Part shown: positions 49,032 to 60,500 of the stretch, one piece after another
How positions within the stretch are numbered: position 1 is the first letter of the stretch
How the letters are laid out: every line of letters starts with the position of its first letter
Assembly (NCBI GenBank): GCA_020628645.1
Contig: JAHDES010000013.1
Span: forward strand, 42,174-106,173
Length of the DNA: 64,000 nucleotides
Direction of reading: 5' to 3'
Source: Saprospiraceae bacterium
GTDB lineage: Bacteria; Bacteroidota; Bacteroidia; Chitinophagales; Saprospiraceae
Notes under the pieces: model-generated
What the model saw: only the letters and a program-made list of their open reading frames with translations
Database searches by the model: none
What the model was told of the DNA's origin: nothing
Position numbers and translations under genes: made by a program

Positions 49032-51476
49032 ATGAATAAAATATATCTATTTCTATTATGGATTTGCTTGACTACAACTGTTCAAGCTCAAACCTTAAAA
49101 CAATATCAAAAAGCAGCATTAAAAGCATTTATTGAGCAAGATTATTTGACGGCGCTTAATCATTATTCGCTGCTATTACAAGTCGATTCTACTAATGTAA
49201 ATAATCATTATAAACGAGCAGAATCTGCTCGGAATTTTAGTGCCTATAAAATTGCAGAGACTGCGTATCAAACAGTATCGACAAGTACACAACGTGGCGA
49301 ATTTCCATTGACAGATTACTGGCTAGCAGGAGTTAAGAAAAGCTTGGGTAAATATGATGAAGCAAAAACCTTGTACGAACGCTTTTTAATTAATAATCCC
49401 AATGCAGAAGAAGAATATCGCCTGAAAGCACAAACGGAAGTAGACAATTACAATTGGGTCATGAATACAGCAGGCACGACCACAGAAGGAGTGAAAATTA
49501 TTCATCTAGGAGAAGAAGTAAATACGCCCTATTCTGAAGTAAGTCCTTTTGTAGTTAATGATAAATTATACTATACCTCTTTCCGCTACGAAAATGATGA
49601 AGACGAGCATTATCCATTTCGCCCTATTTCCAAATTACACGCTTCTACTGATGGAGAAATGGGGATGCTTTTGGATGGAACAGTAAATGTGGAAGAAAAA
49701 CATACAGCTCATGCTACATTCAATCGTACAGGCGATCAAATGTATTATACCATATGCGATTATGTACAGCATACCAATATTCCTTGTGCTATTTATGCTC
49801 GTGAAGTGACTGGAGATGGTTGGGGAACTATTCAAAAATTACCTGCCACGATCAATCTTGAAGGATATACTGCCACACATCCAAATATTGCATACGATAA
49901 AGCAAGTGGTGAAGAACGTCTCTATTTTGTTTCGGATCGCCCTGAAGGGAAAGGAGGAACAGATATTTGGTATAGTGTGATGAATGAAGGAACTTGGAGT
50001 GATCCTATTAATTTAGCTACTATCAATACCAGTGGTGATGAGATTAGTCCTTTTCATCATGCTGCATCTAATACACTTTATTTTAGTACGAATGGGCGTA
50101 AAAATTTAGGGGGATACGATATTTATAAATCAGAATATCGAGAAGATAAATGGAATGAACCTACACACATGGGATTTCCTATCAATAGTAGCTATAACGA
50201 TTTGCATTATATTGTTAATGAAGAAGAAACAGAAGCTTATTTTGCCTCTAATCGCTTGGAATCTTTTTATTTAAAAGATGCTGAAGAAGCTTGTTGTAAT
50301 GATATTTATCGAGCAGAATTAAATCCGATGAATATCAATTTGATTGCTTTGACCTTTAATAAAGCGACTCGCAATCCATTAAATGGGGTAGATTTACAAT
50401 TTTTAGAAGAAGTAGAAATAGTGGCAGAAGATAATCATGAAGATGATAATGAATACCGATATGAAGGAAAGCGAAATAAAAAATATGCGTTCATTGCTTC
50501 TAAATTAGGTTATGCTCCTGATACCGTGTATTTATCTACGATGGATATTACAACTTCTACCGATATTACAAAGGAGTTATATTTAGATCCGTATCGTTTA
50601 GATTTGATTGCCTTAACGTTTGTGGATAATGAAGAAAAACCACCTTTATTAGGTGCGACTGTTCATCTTACAGATTGTGAGGGTAATATTTTAAAAAATA
50701 TCACCTATCTCGATAAAAATGATTATTTCTTTCAAACCTTAGATATTGAGGGATGCTATAAACTAAATGTTAGTGCTCCAGAACACTATCCTGCCTCTGT
50801 AGATGTAAGTTTGCCAGAATTATTGACTTCTTCAGTTACCTTAGAAGAAAAAATCTATCTCAAACCTAAACCAGTTACAAAGGAAACTTTAGATAAATAT
50901 TTGCCACTACCGCTTTACTTTGATAATGACCAGCCTGATAGCCGTACAACGCGTGTTTATACCAACAAAACATACGATCAAACAGCAAGAACGTATATAG
51001 CTCGTCAGCCAGAATTCAGACAAGAGTTTAGTAAAGGACTTACTTCTGAATTGGCCATTCGTGCTGAAACAGCGGTAGATGAGTTTTTTGTGGAAGTAAG
51101 GATGGGAGCAGATACTTTAGAGAATTTCACGAGTTATTTAATTCGTTATTTGGATCAAGGGAATACAGCAGAAATAATGATACGTGGTTTTGCAAGTCCA
51201 CTTGCAGGCTCACGTTACAATAAGAATTTGACCAAACGTCGTATCAGTAGTGTCCTCAATTATTTTAAACGATATAGTGGAGGAGCAATGGATAAGTATG
51301 TCGCTTCTGGTCAACTCAAAGTAACGGAAGTTCCTCATGGAGAACTCTTGGCATCAGAGGCAGTAAGTGATCGAATTGAAGATCGTAAAAATTCTATTTT
51401 CAGCCCTGCTGCATCCCGTGAACGACGAGTGGAAATTATTGAAATACGAGCAGAGGAAGACGTGCCACAAGAATGA
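49032..51476 (+). CDS. TPR/PD40/OmpA-like envelope protein of a T9SS cassette
   Basis: The 814-residue product lies 50 bp after the PorP-like gene. It has a signal peptide (1-20, ending TVQAQ), two or three TPR helices (about 22-145), WD40-like PD40 repeats (about 160-425; EVSPFVVNDKLYYTSFR, GGTDIWYSVMNEGTWSDPINL, GGYDIYKSEY), a carboxypeptidase-regulatory-like beta-domain (about 430-620) and a C-terminal OmpA-like domain (about 625-805; LPLYFDNDQPDSRT...IMIRGFASPLAGSRYNKNLTKRRISSVLNYF...RERRVEIIEI). This order is that of PorE-like proteins, which link the T9SS outer-membrane complex to peptidoglycan. A long insert after the first OmpA strand is typical of the type. It probably works with the PorP-like and giant proteins encoded on either side. 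Confidence 0.88.
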   Translation: MNKIYLFLLWICLTTTVQAQTLKQYQKAALKAFIEQDYLTALNHYSLLLQVDSTNVNNHYKRAESARNFSAYKIAETAYQTVSTSTQRGEFPLTDYWLAGVKKSLGKYDEAKTLYERFLINNPNAEEEYRLKAQTEVDNYNWVMNTAGTTTEGVKIIHLGEEVNTPYSEVSPFVVNDKLYYTSFRYENDEDEHYPFRPISKLHASTDGEMGMLLDGTVNVEEKHTAHATFNRTGDQMYYTICDYVQHTNIPCAIYAREVTGDGWGTIQKLPATINLEGYTATHPNIAYDKASGEERLYFVSDRPEGKGGTDIWYSVMNEGTWSDPINLATINTSGDEISPFHHAASNTLYFSTNGRKNLGGYDIYKSEYREDKWNEPTHMGFPINSSYNDLHYIVNEEETEAYFASNRLESFYLKDAEEACCNDIYRAELNPMNINLIALTFNKATRNPLNGVDLQFLEEVEIVAEDNHEDDNEYRYEGKRNKKYAFIASKLGYAPDTVYLSTMDITTSTDITKELYLDPYRLDLIALTFVDNEEKPPLLGATVHLTDCEGNILKNITYLDKNDYFFQTLDIEGCYKLNVSAPEHYPASVDVSLPELLTSSVTLEEKIYLKPKPVTKETLDKYLPLPLYFDNDQPDSRTTRVYTNKTYDQTARTYIARQPEFRQEFSKGLTSELAIRAETAVDEFFVEVRMGADTLENFTSYLIRYLDQGNTAEIMIRGFASPLAGSRYNKNLTKRRISSVLNYFKRYSGGAMDKYVASGQLKVTEVPHGELLASEAVSDRIEDRKNSIFSPAASRERRVEIIEIRAEEDVPQE

Positions 51477-51497
51477 TGATCCATTATAATCCCTTAG

Positions 51498-51539
51498 ATT
51501 TTCCCATCTAAATAATCCCGATTATTTAGATGGGAAAAT
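51498..51539. promoter_or_regulatory. Perfect 19-bp hairpin in front of the type B giant gene
   Basis: Arms 51498-51516 and 51521-51539 are perfect complements around a CCCG loop. The structure ends 19 bases before the ATG at 51559. No T-run follows on the plus strand, so it is not a standard terminator; it could regulate translation or balance expression between the OmpA-like gene and the 9-kb gene. Confidence 0.7.
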
Positions 51540-51558
51540 AAATTAATTTTTAAAAACG

Positions 51559-54500
51559 ATGAACAGCATAAATACCTCCCAATTCAGCGTTATGACTAAA
51601 AGAATAACTACACTTTATCATTTTTATAAAAAGAACCTTTACCTATTTATTTTACTTTTTATAGGTTCTTTTACAGCTCAAGCCTCTCATATTGTAGGTG
51701 GAGAGTTGTATTATACTTGTTTAGGTAATGATCAGTTTGAAATAACTCTTACGATTTATCGAGATTGTGCTACTGGACAAGCTCCTTTTGATGATCCTGC
51801 TTATTTGGGGATTTTTGAAGGATTGAATGATACTTACCTTCGTACAGAAAATCTTCAGCTAGGAGCTATTTCGCCTCCAACGCCACTTAGTATTCTAGAT
51901 CCCTGTCTTGAAGTAGAAGATGACGTTTGTATTCATAGTACCGTTTATAGAGATACTATAAATCTTCCTTTTCGACCGGGAGGATACAAATTAGCGTATC
52001 AACGCTGTTGTCGAAATGGAGCTATCGTAAATATTACCCAGCCTACAGAAACAGGAGCGACTTATACAGCAGAAATCAATGAAGAAAGTTTAAATTCTTG
52101 TAATAGCGCGGCAGTATTTTACAACCCAACAGGCGATGTTAATGGATGGCCACCTATTTTTATCTGCCAAGGAATAGATATTGAATTTGATCATTCTGCT
52201 ATTGATCCTGACGGTGATTCACTAGTATATAAATTATGTACTCCTTACTTAGGAGCTAACTCTTCTCCTACGGGTTCTCGACCTGTTCAACCATCCAATC
52301 CACCCTATGATACCATAAATTATGAGATGGGATATGGACCAGAAGATATGCTAGGTAATTTAGATGCACCTTTTTCTATTGATCCACAAACAGGTATGCT
52401 TTCAGGTAGACCTCAATTCTTTGGACAATATGTAGTAGGAATTTGTGTCGAAGAATATCGTAATGGTGTATTGATTTCGACTACTCGTCGCGATTTTCAG
52501 TATATCGTTGGACAATGTAATCAAATACAATCTCAAATTGGAAATCCTAACGTACTTTGTGATACCTTAACGGTAGAATTTGAGAATACCAGCCAATTTG
52601 CAGGAGACTTCATATGGGATTTTGGTGTCCCTGGCATTGACACAGATGTATCTACGGAAGAAAATCCAACTTATACTTATCCTGATACAGGTACATATAC
52701 AGTAATGTTAATTTCTGAACCAGGTGATGAATGTACAGATACTTTATTCTGGGATATTTACTTAAAAGTAACAGAAATTGAAATTGAATACACAGCAGAA
52801 GTCTTCAAATGTGATGATGGGATTTTGATTGCAACCAATAACTTAACTACTCCTACTACAGGACTTAGCTTTGAATGGTATGTGGATGGAGTATTGACTT
52901 CTACAGATGAACATCCCCAATTTCCATTAGCAGATACAGGACAAGATATTGAGGTTACTTTAGTGGCTACAGATCAAGATGGTTGTTCTCGTTCTCAAAC
53001 TACAACTATTCGTAATTCAGATGTACCTAATGGAATATTTAGAGATACGATCACAGCTTGTAGAGGAGACTTAGTCGATTTATTCGCTAATGCTTTTCCT
53101 CTTCCTAATATTGATTATACTTGGTCGCCAGCTACAGGATTGAATAATCCAAATACGATAAATCCTACGTTTATTGCTGATAATTCTATTTTATATACCC
53201 TTACCACAACAAGTCCTGCGAACCCTGGTTGTTCCATTCAAAGAGAACGATTTGTTCAAGTAAGTGATATTGAAGATTTACAAATTGAAGCAGAATTACT
53301 TAATCAAGCAACAGGTGAGACTTCTATTTTTACAGATGAAAGCACAATCGTAGCCTGTGAAGGGGAGGTAGTTACCTTGAGTGTAACTAATGTAGATATA
53401 AATGTTACTACGTATTTTTGGTATGATGAAAATGGAAATGTTATTGCAACTTCAAGTGAATTATTGTTTAATCCTAACCAAGGTTCAACAACTGTTGTTT
53501 TAGAAGTATTTGACGAGTTTGGATGTTTTGCTACCAAAGAAATAGAAATTATTGCGAATCCTGTTAATGTTCAAATTGAAGAAATAACAAATCCAGGAAG
53601 CGGAAGTGGCTTGAGTGATTTAAATGGAGACGGTATTTTAGACATTTGTGTAGGTAATACCTCCTTCCTTTCCATTACTAATTTAGATGCCAATGATATG
53701 AATATGTATACTTGGTCAGGAGATACAGGCCTTTTCAGTGCAGGTTTTGATAATAATTTAACTCCAGAAGTAATTGCTACCATTCCTGGAATCTATAACC
53801 TAACATTAACAGCTACCAACCAAGATGGTTGTTCTGCCGATATTCCTGTGACAATAGAAGTTCATGAAACACCTGTAATTGATATTGCAGTTGAATTAAC
53901 GAATACTTCTACTATGACTACCACCACAATTACCGATCAAGATATTGTGACGGTTTGTGGAGGAGAATCTGCAGAATTAGTATTAACATCTACAACAATT
54001 TTAGATGATAATTATACTATTTTATGGACAGATAGTAGCGGGAATCCTTTAGGTAATTCTGATCAAATCACTCATAATGCAGATGGAACGATTACTTATT
54101 TTGTAACAGTAAGTAATGATGTTGGCTGTATGGCTGAAACCTCTATTACGATTCAAGGAAGTCCCATAGAAATAGTTATAGAAGAAACTGACAATGATCC
54201 TACCAATGGAAGTGGTTTAGCTGATCTAAATGGAGATGGAATTCTCGATATGTGTCCAAATGATGTTTCTGCTTTGACGGTAACAAGTCTTGATCCTACA
54301 GATGATAATACCTATTCTTGGTCAGGAGATATACAATTAATTGATGGTAATACATCGGATAATCCAAATCCAACCATCAATGCATCTCAAGCACCAGGAG
54401 TTTATACCCTGATTTTAACGACCTCTAATCAATTTCCAGATTGTGAACGAGTAGATACGGTTCAAATTGAAATCCATGATTTACCTGTAATTGATATTGC

Positions 54501-57500
54501 AGTTGACATCACCGATAATACGACCATGACCACTACTACAGTTACCGACCAAGATGTTGTGACGGTTTGTGGTGGAGAATCTGCAGTATTATCCATAACA
54601 TCTACTACAACTATTGATAATGATTTTACGATTTCATGGACAGATAGTGATGGAAATCCTTTAGGTGATATGCCATCTTTGACTCACAATACAGATGGTA
54701 CAATTGTTTATACCGCAACTATAACAAATGAAGTAGGTTGTACAGTATCAAGCATGATTACCGTTCAAGGAAGTCCGATAGAAATTGTGATCGAAGAAAC
54801 CGATGATGACCCAACTAATGGAAGCGGTTTGAGTGATTTAAATGGAGATGGCACACTAGATATGTGTCCGGGAGATATTTCTACTCTTACAGTAACTAGC
54901 CTTGATCCTACAGATGATAATACTTATTCTTGGTCAGGAGATACACAAATAATCTCTGGAAATATATCGGATAATCCAAATCCAACCATTATAGCACCAC
55001 AAGTAGGAGGAATTTATACCTTAGTTTTAACGACTTCTAATCAATTCCCAGATTGTAATCGAGTAGATACGGTTTTAGTTGAGGTACATGCTATTCCTGA
55101 AATTGACATTACAGCAGCAGTAATTGATACTTTGACTAATGATACCCTCTTTTTTACAAGTGCGGATACTATACGGGTATGTGAAGATCAAGTAGCTTTA
55201 CTTAGTTTGGTTGGTATCAATGGTACAATAGATCAAGATGCTACTGTAGAATGGTGTATCTTAGATGATGATGGTGAATTAGTAGAAGGAATACCTGGTG
55301 ACCAGATTTTAAGTGTAACGCCATTTGGTACAAAAGTGTACACGGTAAAAATTGATGATGTAGGTTGTACGGCAAGTACAGAAATTGTACTTACAGGTAG
55401 TCCAGTAGAAATTTCTATCTTAGAAACAGATGGTGATGCAGCTACTGGCGATCCAAATCTCACGGATATTGATGGCGACGGCGATCTTGATCTTTGTGTG
55501 GGCGATGTAGCTTCACTTAATGTTGAATCCCTTGATCCTACAGATGTTAATACCTATCAATGGACAGGAGATGTACAAATCTTAAATGATGCAACGAGTC
55601 CAACACCGACAGTTCAATCAAATACAGCAGGTGTATATAATTTAACGATAGAAGCCGTTAATCAATATGGTTGTAATACAATAGATCAAGTCATTGTTGA
55701 AATCCATGATTTACCAACGATAGATTTAGATGCTTTATTTACCAATTCAAATGGTGAAACCACAGCTACTCATACAGGAGAAGACGAAATCGTTAATTGT
55801 GAAGAAGACTTAATGACACTAACGCTTACTTCTACCACAACACTTTCATCTGATTTGACCATTACTTGGTTAGAAAATGGAAATCCTATTGCAGGAGAAT
55901 CCAATCCAACGATTACACTCAATCCTGATGGTTCAGTAATGTATACGGTAGTTATTAGTGACCAATTTGGTTGTAGTACCGAAAGTTCCATTACTGTAAA
56001 TGGTAGTCCTGTAGATATTACCATTCAAGAAATCACAACAGATACCGATGGAGACGGCAATCCTGATCTTGATGTCAATGGAGATGGAATTATTGATCTT
56101 TGTATAGGAACAGATTTAACATTAAATACCATAAATAATGATGCGAATCAAGTAGTGGAGTATTTATGGTCTGCTGATCCTACGGTAAGTGTTTTACCAC
56201 CCAATGCTTCCAATCCAACTATTACAGTTACTCAATTTGGTACGTATAATATTTATTTAGCTACCGAAAATCAATGGGGCTGTACTAGATTAGATACTAT
56301 TCCAATTTCAGTTACCGATCCGGGAGAGCCTGTAGATTTTACTTATTTTCAAGATTGTGCTGGTTTATCGGTTAACTTTACAACCAATACAATAAATTAC
56401 GAATATTATGTTTGGAATTTTGGAGATAATAATGCTACAATAGTTGGTCAAGTTAACCCTTCTTATACCTATCCTGCTCCAGGAATGTATACAGTGAGTT
56501 TGACACCTTTACCAGGATTACCTTGTGATTTACCAACTTATACGGAAGTAGTGGAGGTAGAAAGCTCTGTAATTAATTTAGATTTCACATACGAATACGA
56601 AGATTGTGGAGTAGATGGGGTAACAATCAGATTCACGGATCAATCTACATCTGGAAATGGAACGATAAATTGTGATTGGAATTTCACCTATGATGGTACG
56701 AATCAAAATGCAGGTGGACCAAGTCCTATTTTAGAATTATCATCTAGTACTTCCTTATCCGTTACCAAGACAGTGACCGATGAAACAGGATGTAGTGGTA
56801 GCTCTACCGAGGTTTTAGATATTATTTTGATTACGCCTATTTCTCATGATGATCCAATTATTCATTGTCCAGATGGATTACCTTTTGGTTTAAATCCAAA
56901 TCCTGTGGCAGGACATGTTTATACTTGGGATAATGGATTAGGAACAACACCCAATCCTACTGTTGATCCAGAAGTAAGTACGACCTATTGTGTGACTATT
57001 ACGGACAGTAATGGTGCAGATGTTTGTAGTCATTCGCAATGTATTGACGTATTTGTACCAGCAGATATTAATTTAGCATTAGAGGCTACAGGTACAGTTA
57101 CAGGTGATTTTGATATTGATAGTGCTGCAGATACGACTACGATTACTTCTTGTGAAAATGAGGTGATTACGATTTCTAATACGACAACACTTACATCAAC
57201 TGATATTGCATCTATTGAATGGACACCAGACCCGAATACTGGCAACACTTCTCTAGAAGTTAATCCTGATGGTTCACAAACCTATTGTGTGACGGTTACG
57301 GATATTTATGGCTGTTCTGCCACTAAATGTATCACTGTAGAAGGAGGGCCAGTAGATATTACAATAGAAGAGACTTCTGAAACAGATGTTAATGGAACAG
57401 TTACAGGTATTTTAAATTCAGATGGCACAATTGATATGTGTTTAGGATCGCCTTTCACTTTTGAAGTAGAAAATAATAATCCTAATCATGTATTAAGCTA

Positions 57501-60500
57501 TTCTTGGACGGGTGATCCAATTATTCAAGCAGGTACTGAAAATTCAGCAAATCCAGTATTAGATCCAGCAGAAGAAGGCGTGTATACTATTTATTTAGAA
57601 ACGATGAATCAATTTGGTTGTATACAATTAGATACTTTCCCAGTAACAGTAGTTGATCCTAATCGTGCGATTGATTTCGATTTTGTCAAACAATGTGATG
57701 GAATTACCATAGATTTTACCAATAATGGTAATCCTGATTTCGATTATATCTGGACGATTACAAATAGTAATGGGGGAATTGTAGCTATTTTTGATGATTA
57801 CAATGTAACGATGGCACTACCACTAATTGATACTTATACGGTTTCTTTAGAAGTAGATGTCAATGTGGGTTGTTTAGAAACAGCGACGGATCAAGTAATT
57901 ATTCAATTACCTATTTTAACAGCAGATTTTGAATACGATTATTTAGATTGTGGTCCAGATGGAGCTACTGTTCAGTTTGTGAATACAAGTATTAATCCAG
58001 AGAATAATACACAATTTGTAATTTTCCATGTTGGCGATACAGAATATGAAGGAGAAACCCTTGAATTTACGTTTACACAAGATACCGTAATTGATGTTTA
58101 TGTAACTATTTTAACAACGACGGGTTGTGAAGCTAGTTCCGAACCAATTGCCTTAGATGTAGATTTAATAGAGGAAATACCATTAGCATCTCCTAATATT
58201 CATTGTCAAAATGATGGCCCAATTGCTCTAAATCCTGATGGTGATGTGAGTTATGACTATCAATGGGATAATGGACTGGGTACAGCGATGAATCCAATGG
58301 TTGATCCAGAAATGACCACTACCTATTGTGTAACCATTACGAACAATTCAGGTAGCCTACCTTGTTCATTAGTACAATGTACCACGGTAGAAGTAGCAGA
58401 TGAAATACTTCTAACCGTTACCGACGATTTCACGACAAATTGTGTAGATACAGCTGATTTATTCGTAGCTGGAAATCTTCCCAATCTTACTTATGAATGG
58501 TTTGAAGGATCAAATTCTATAGGTACAGGTGGAAACATTACGGTATATCCTTCTGGTGAAATAACCTATACAGTAGTGGCAACAGATGGCGATTCAGGTT
58601 GTACTGAATCTGCAAATGTAACGGTTACGGGTACAGGTTTAAATGTCTCCTTAGATGACTTAGTTTATATTTGTCAAGATGATACAGGAACAATTGGTGT
58701 TCAAAATGATGATCCTAATGATGAGTTAACAATCCAGTGGGAAGCTAATGATCATTTTACATTAAGTACGGATTTAACGAGTGCAGAAGTCACTGTTAAT
58801 ACATCTGAACCCTTTACGGATACCTTCTATGTAAGTATCACAAATCAATACAATTGCACAACCACAGATAGTATTATTGTGATTGTTCTTGGTTCAGTTC
58901 AACAACCAGAATGGGGACAATGTGAAGGACTTGATATTACCTTTATTACAGAAGATGATCCGAATGCTGCTACTTATTCTTGGGATTTCGGTGATGGCGA
59001 AACAGCAGAAGGTGTAATCAATCCTGTTCATACCTATGCGGAGGAAGGTACATACACGGTTACGATGAGTTTGCCAAATGGAGATAAGTGTGATGGTGCT
59101 CTCAGTTTTGAAGTAGAGGTAGTTGCCGATCCATTAGCTGCTTTATCTTTTGAGTCAGATCATGAAGACTGTTCAGATGTAGGTGTCGTTAACTTCTTAA
59201 ATGTATCCCACACAGGGAATTTAGGAACAATAACGGACTATGCTTGGGATTTTGAAGACTATGGAACTTCCAGTATGGAAAACCCAACCGTTACGGTTAT
59301 GGAAAGTGATACGATCAACGCAACTTTAGTCATTACAACGGCTGCAGGCTGTCAAGATAGTATTGATACAGAAGTTCCTGTTTTACTAATTAACCAAGAA
59401 GTTATTCTTGCAAATATTAATGATTGTATTGATTATGAAGTGGATTTAAATCCCAATAATGCTGATTATCCAAATTACACATTTGCTTGGCAAGCATTAG
59501 ATGGAGAAAATCCTACCGTAAATGTGGTAGAAGGGCAAACTACTTATACCGTTACCATTACAGATGATACTTATGGTTGTACAAGTGAACAAGAAGTAAC
59601 TGTTGAAAATCATCCATTGATTAATTTACAAACACCTGAGGATAGTACGGCTTGTAAAGAGGAAGATATTTTAGTAGCGGCTAACTCTACAGAATTTGTG
59701 AATTTTGTTTGGACGAATAATGTTGAAGATACTATTTCTACTAGTGCAATGGCAACCGTAACAACTGGCGATGGTAGCATTCCACAAGAATACATGGTCA
59801 CGGCAACCGATAATTTCGGATGTGAAGAATCGGGTACTTTCATTATGGATAATCAAGAATTAATTTTAGAGATGGCAACTGAAGGCTTTGTATGTAATGA
59901 AAATGAGGTTATTCAGCCTACAATTGTTCCTGGACCATTAAGTTCTGATGATTTTATCATTTATGATTGGGATAATGATGATTATCCAGAATCTATTAGT
60001 GATCCTACTGCTGCATTACCTATCTTCTCACCACCAGCTAGTACAAACTATTTCCTAGATGCCGTCAATCAGTATGGTTGTGAATATAGCAATGAGTTTT
60101 ATGTTTATGTTTCTGATTTATCGGCTGATATTTTTGGCGAAGTTGTAGGGCCATCAGGTGATATCTATGTGGATCGCACCTATGAATTGAGTGTTTTACT
60201 AGCCGATAATTATGACTATTTATGGGAAGGACATGGGGTTGATCCTAATAACAATTCTGGCAATATGATTAGTTTCACACCTACTGAAGCTGGTGATCAT
60301 ACCTACACTGTTACGATTACTGAATTAGGAGGTTTGGGCGAACCTGAAACAGATTGTGAAATCCAAATTGCTATTACTATTACGGTATTGAATCGTCTGT
60401 GTGATGATCCTTATGTTTTCTTCCCCAATGCTTTTACACCAAATGGTGATGGAGAAAACGATTTCTTACAATTGCATTTCTTCCCTAGTCATGTTGTAGA

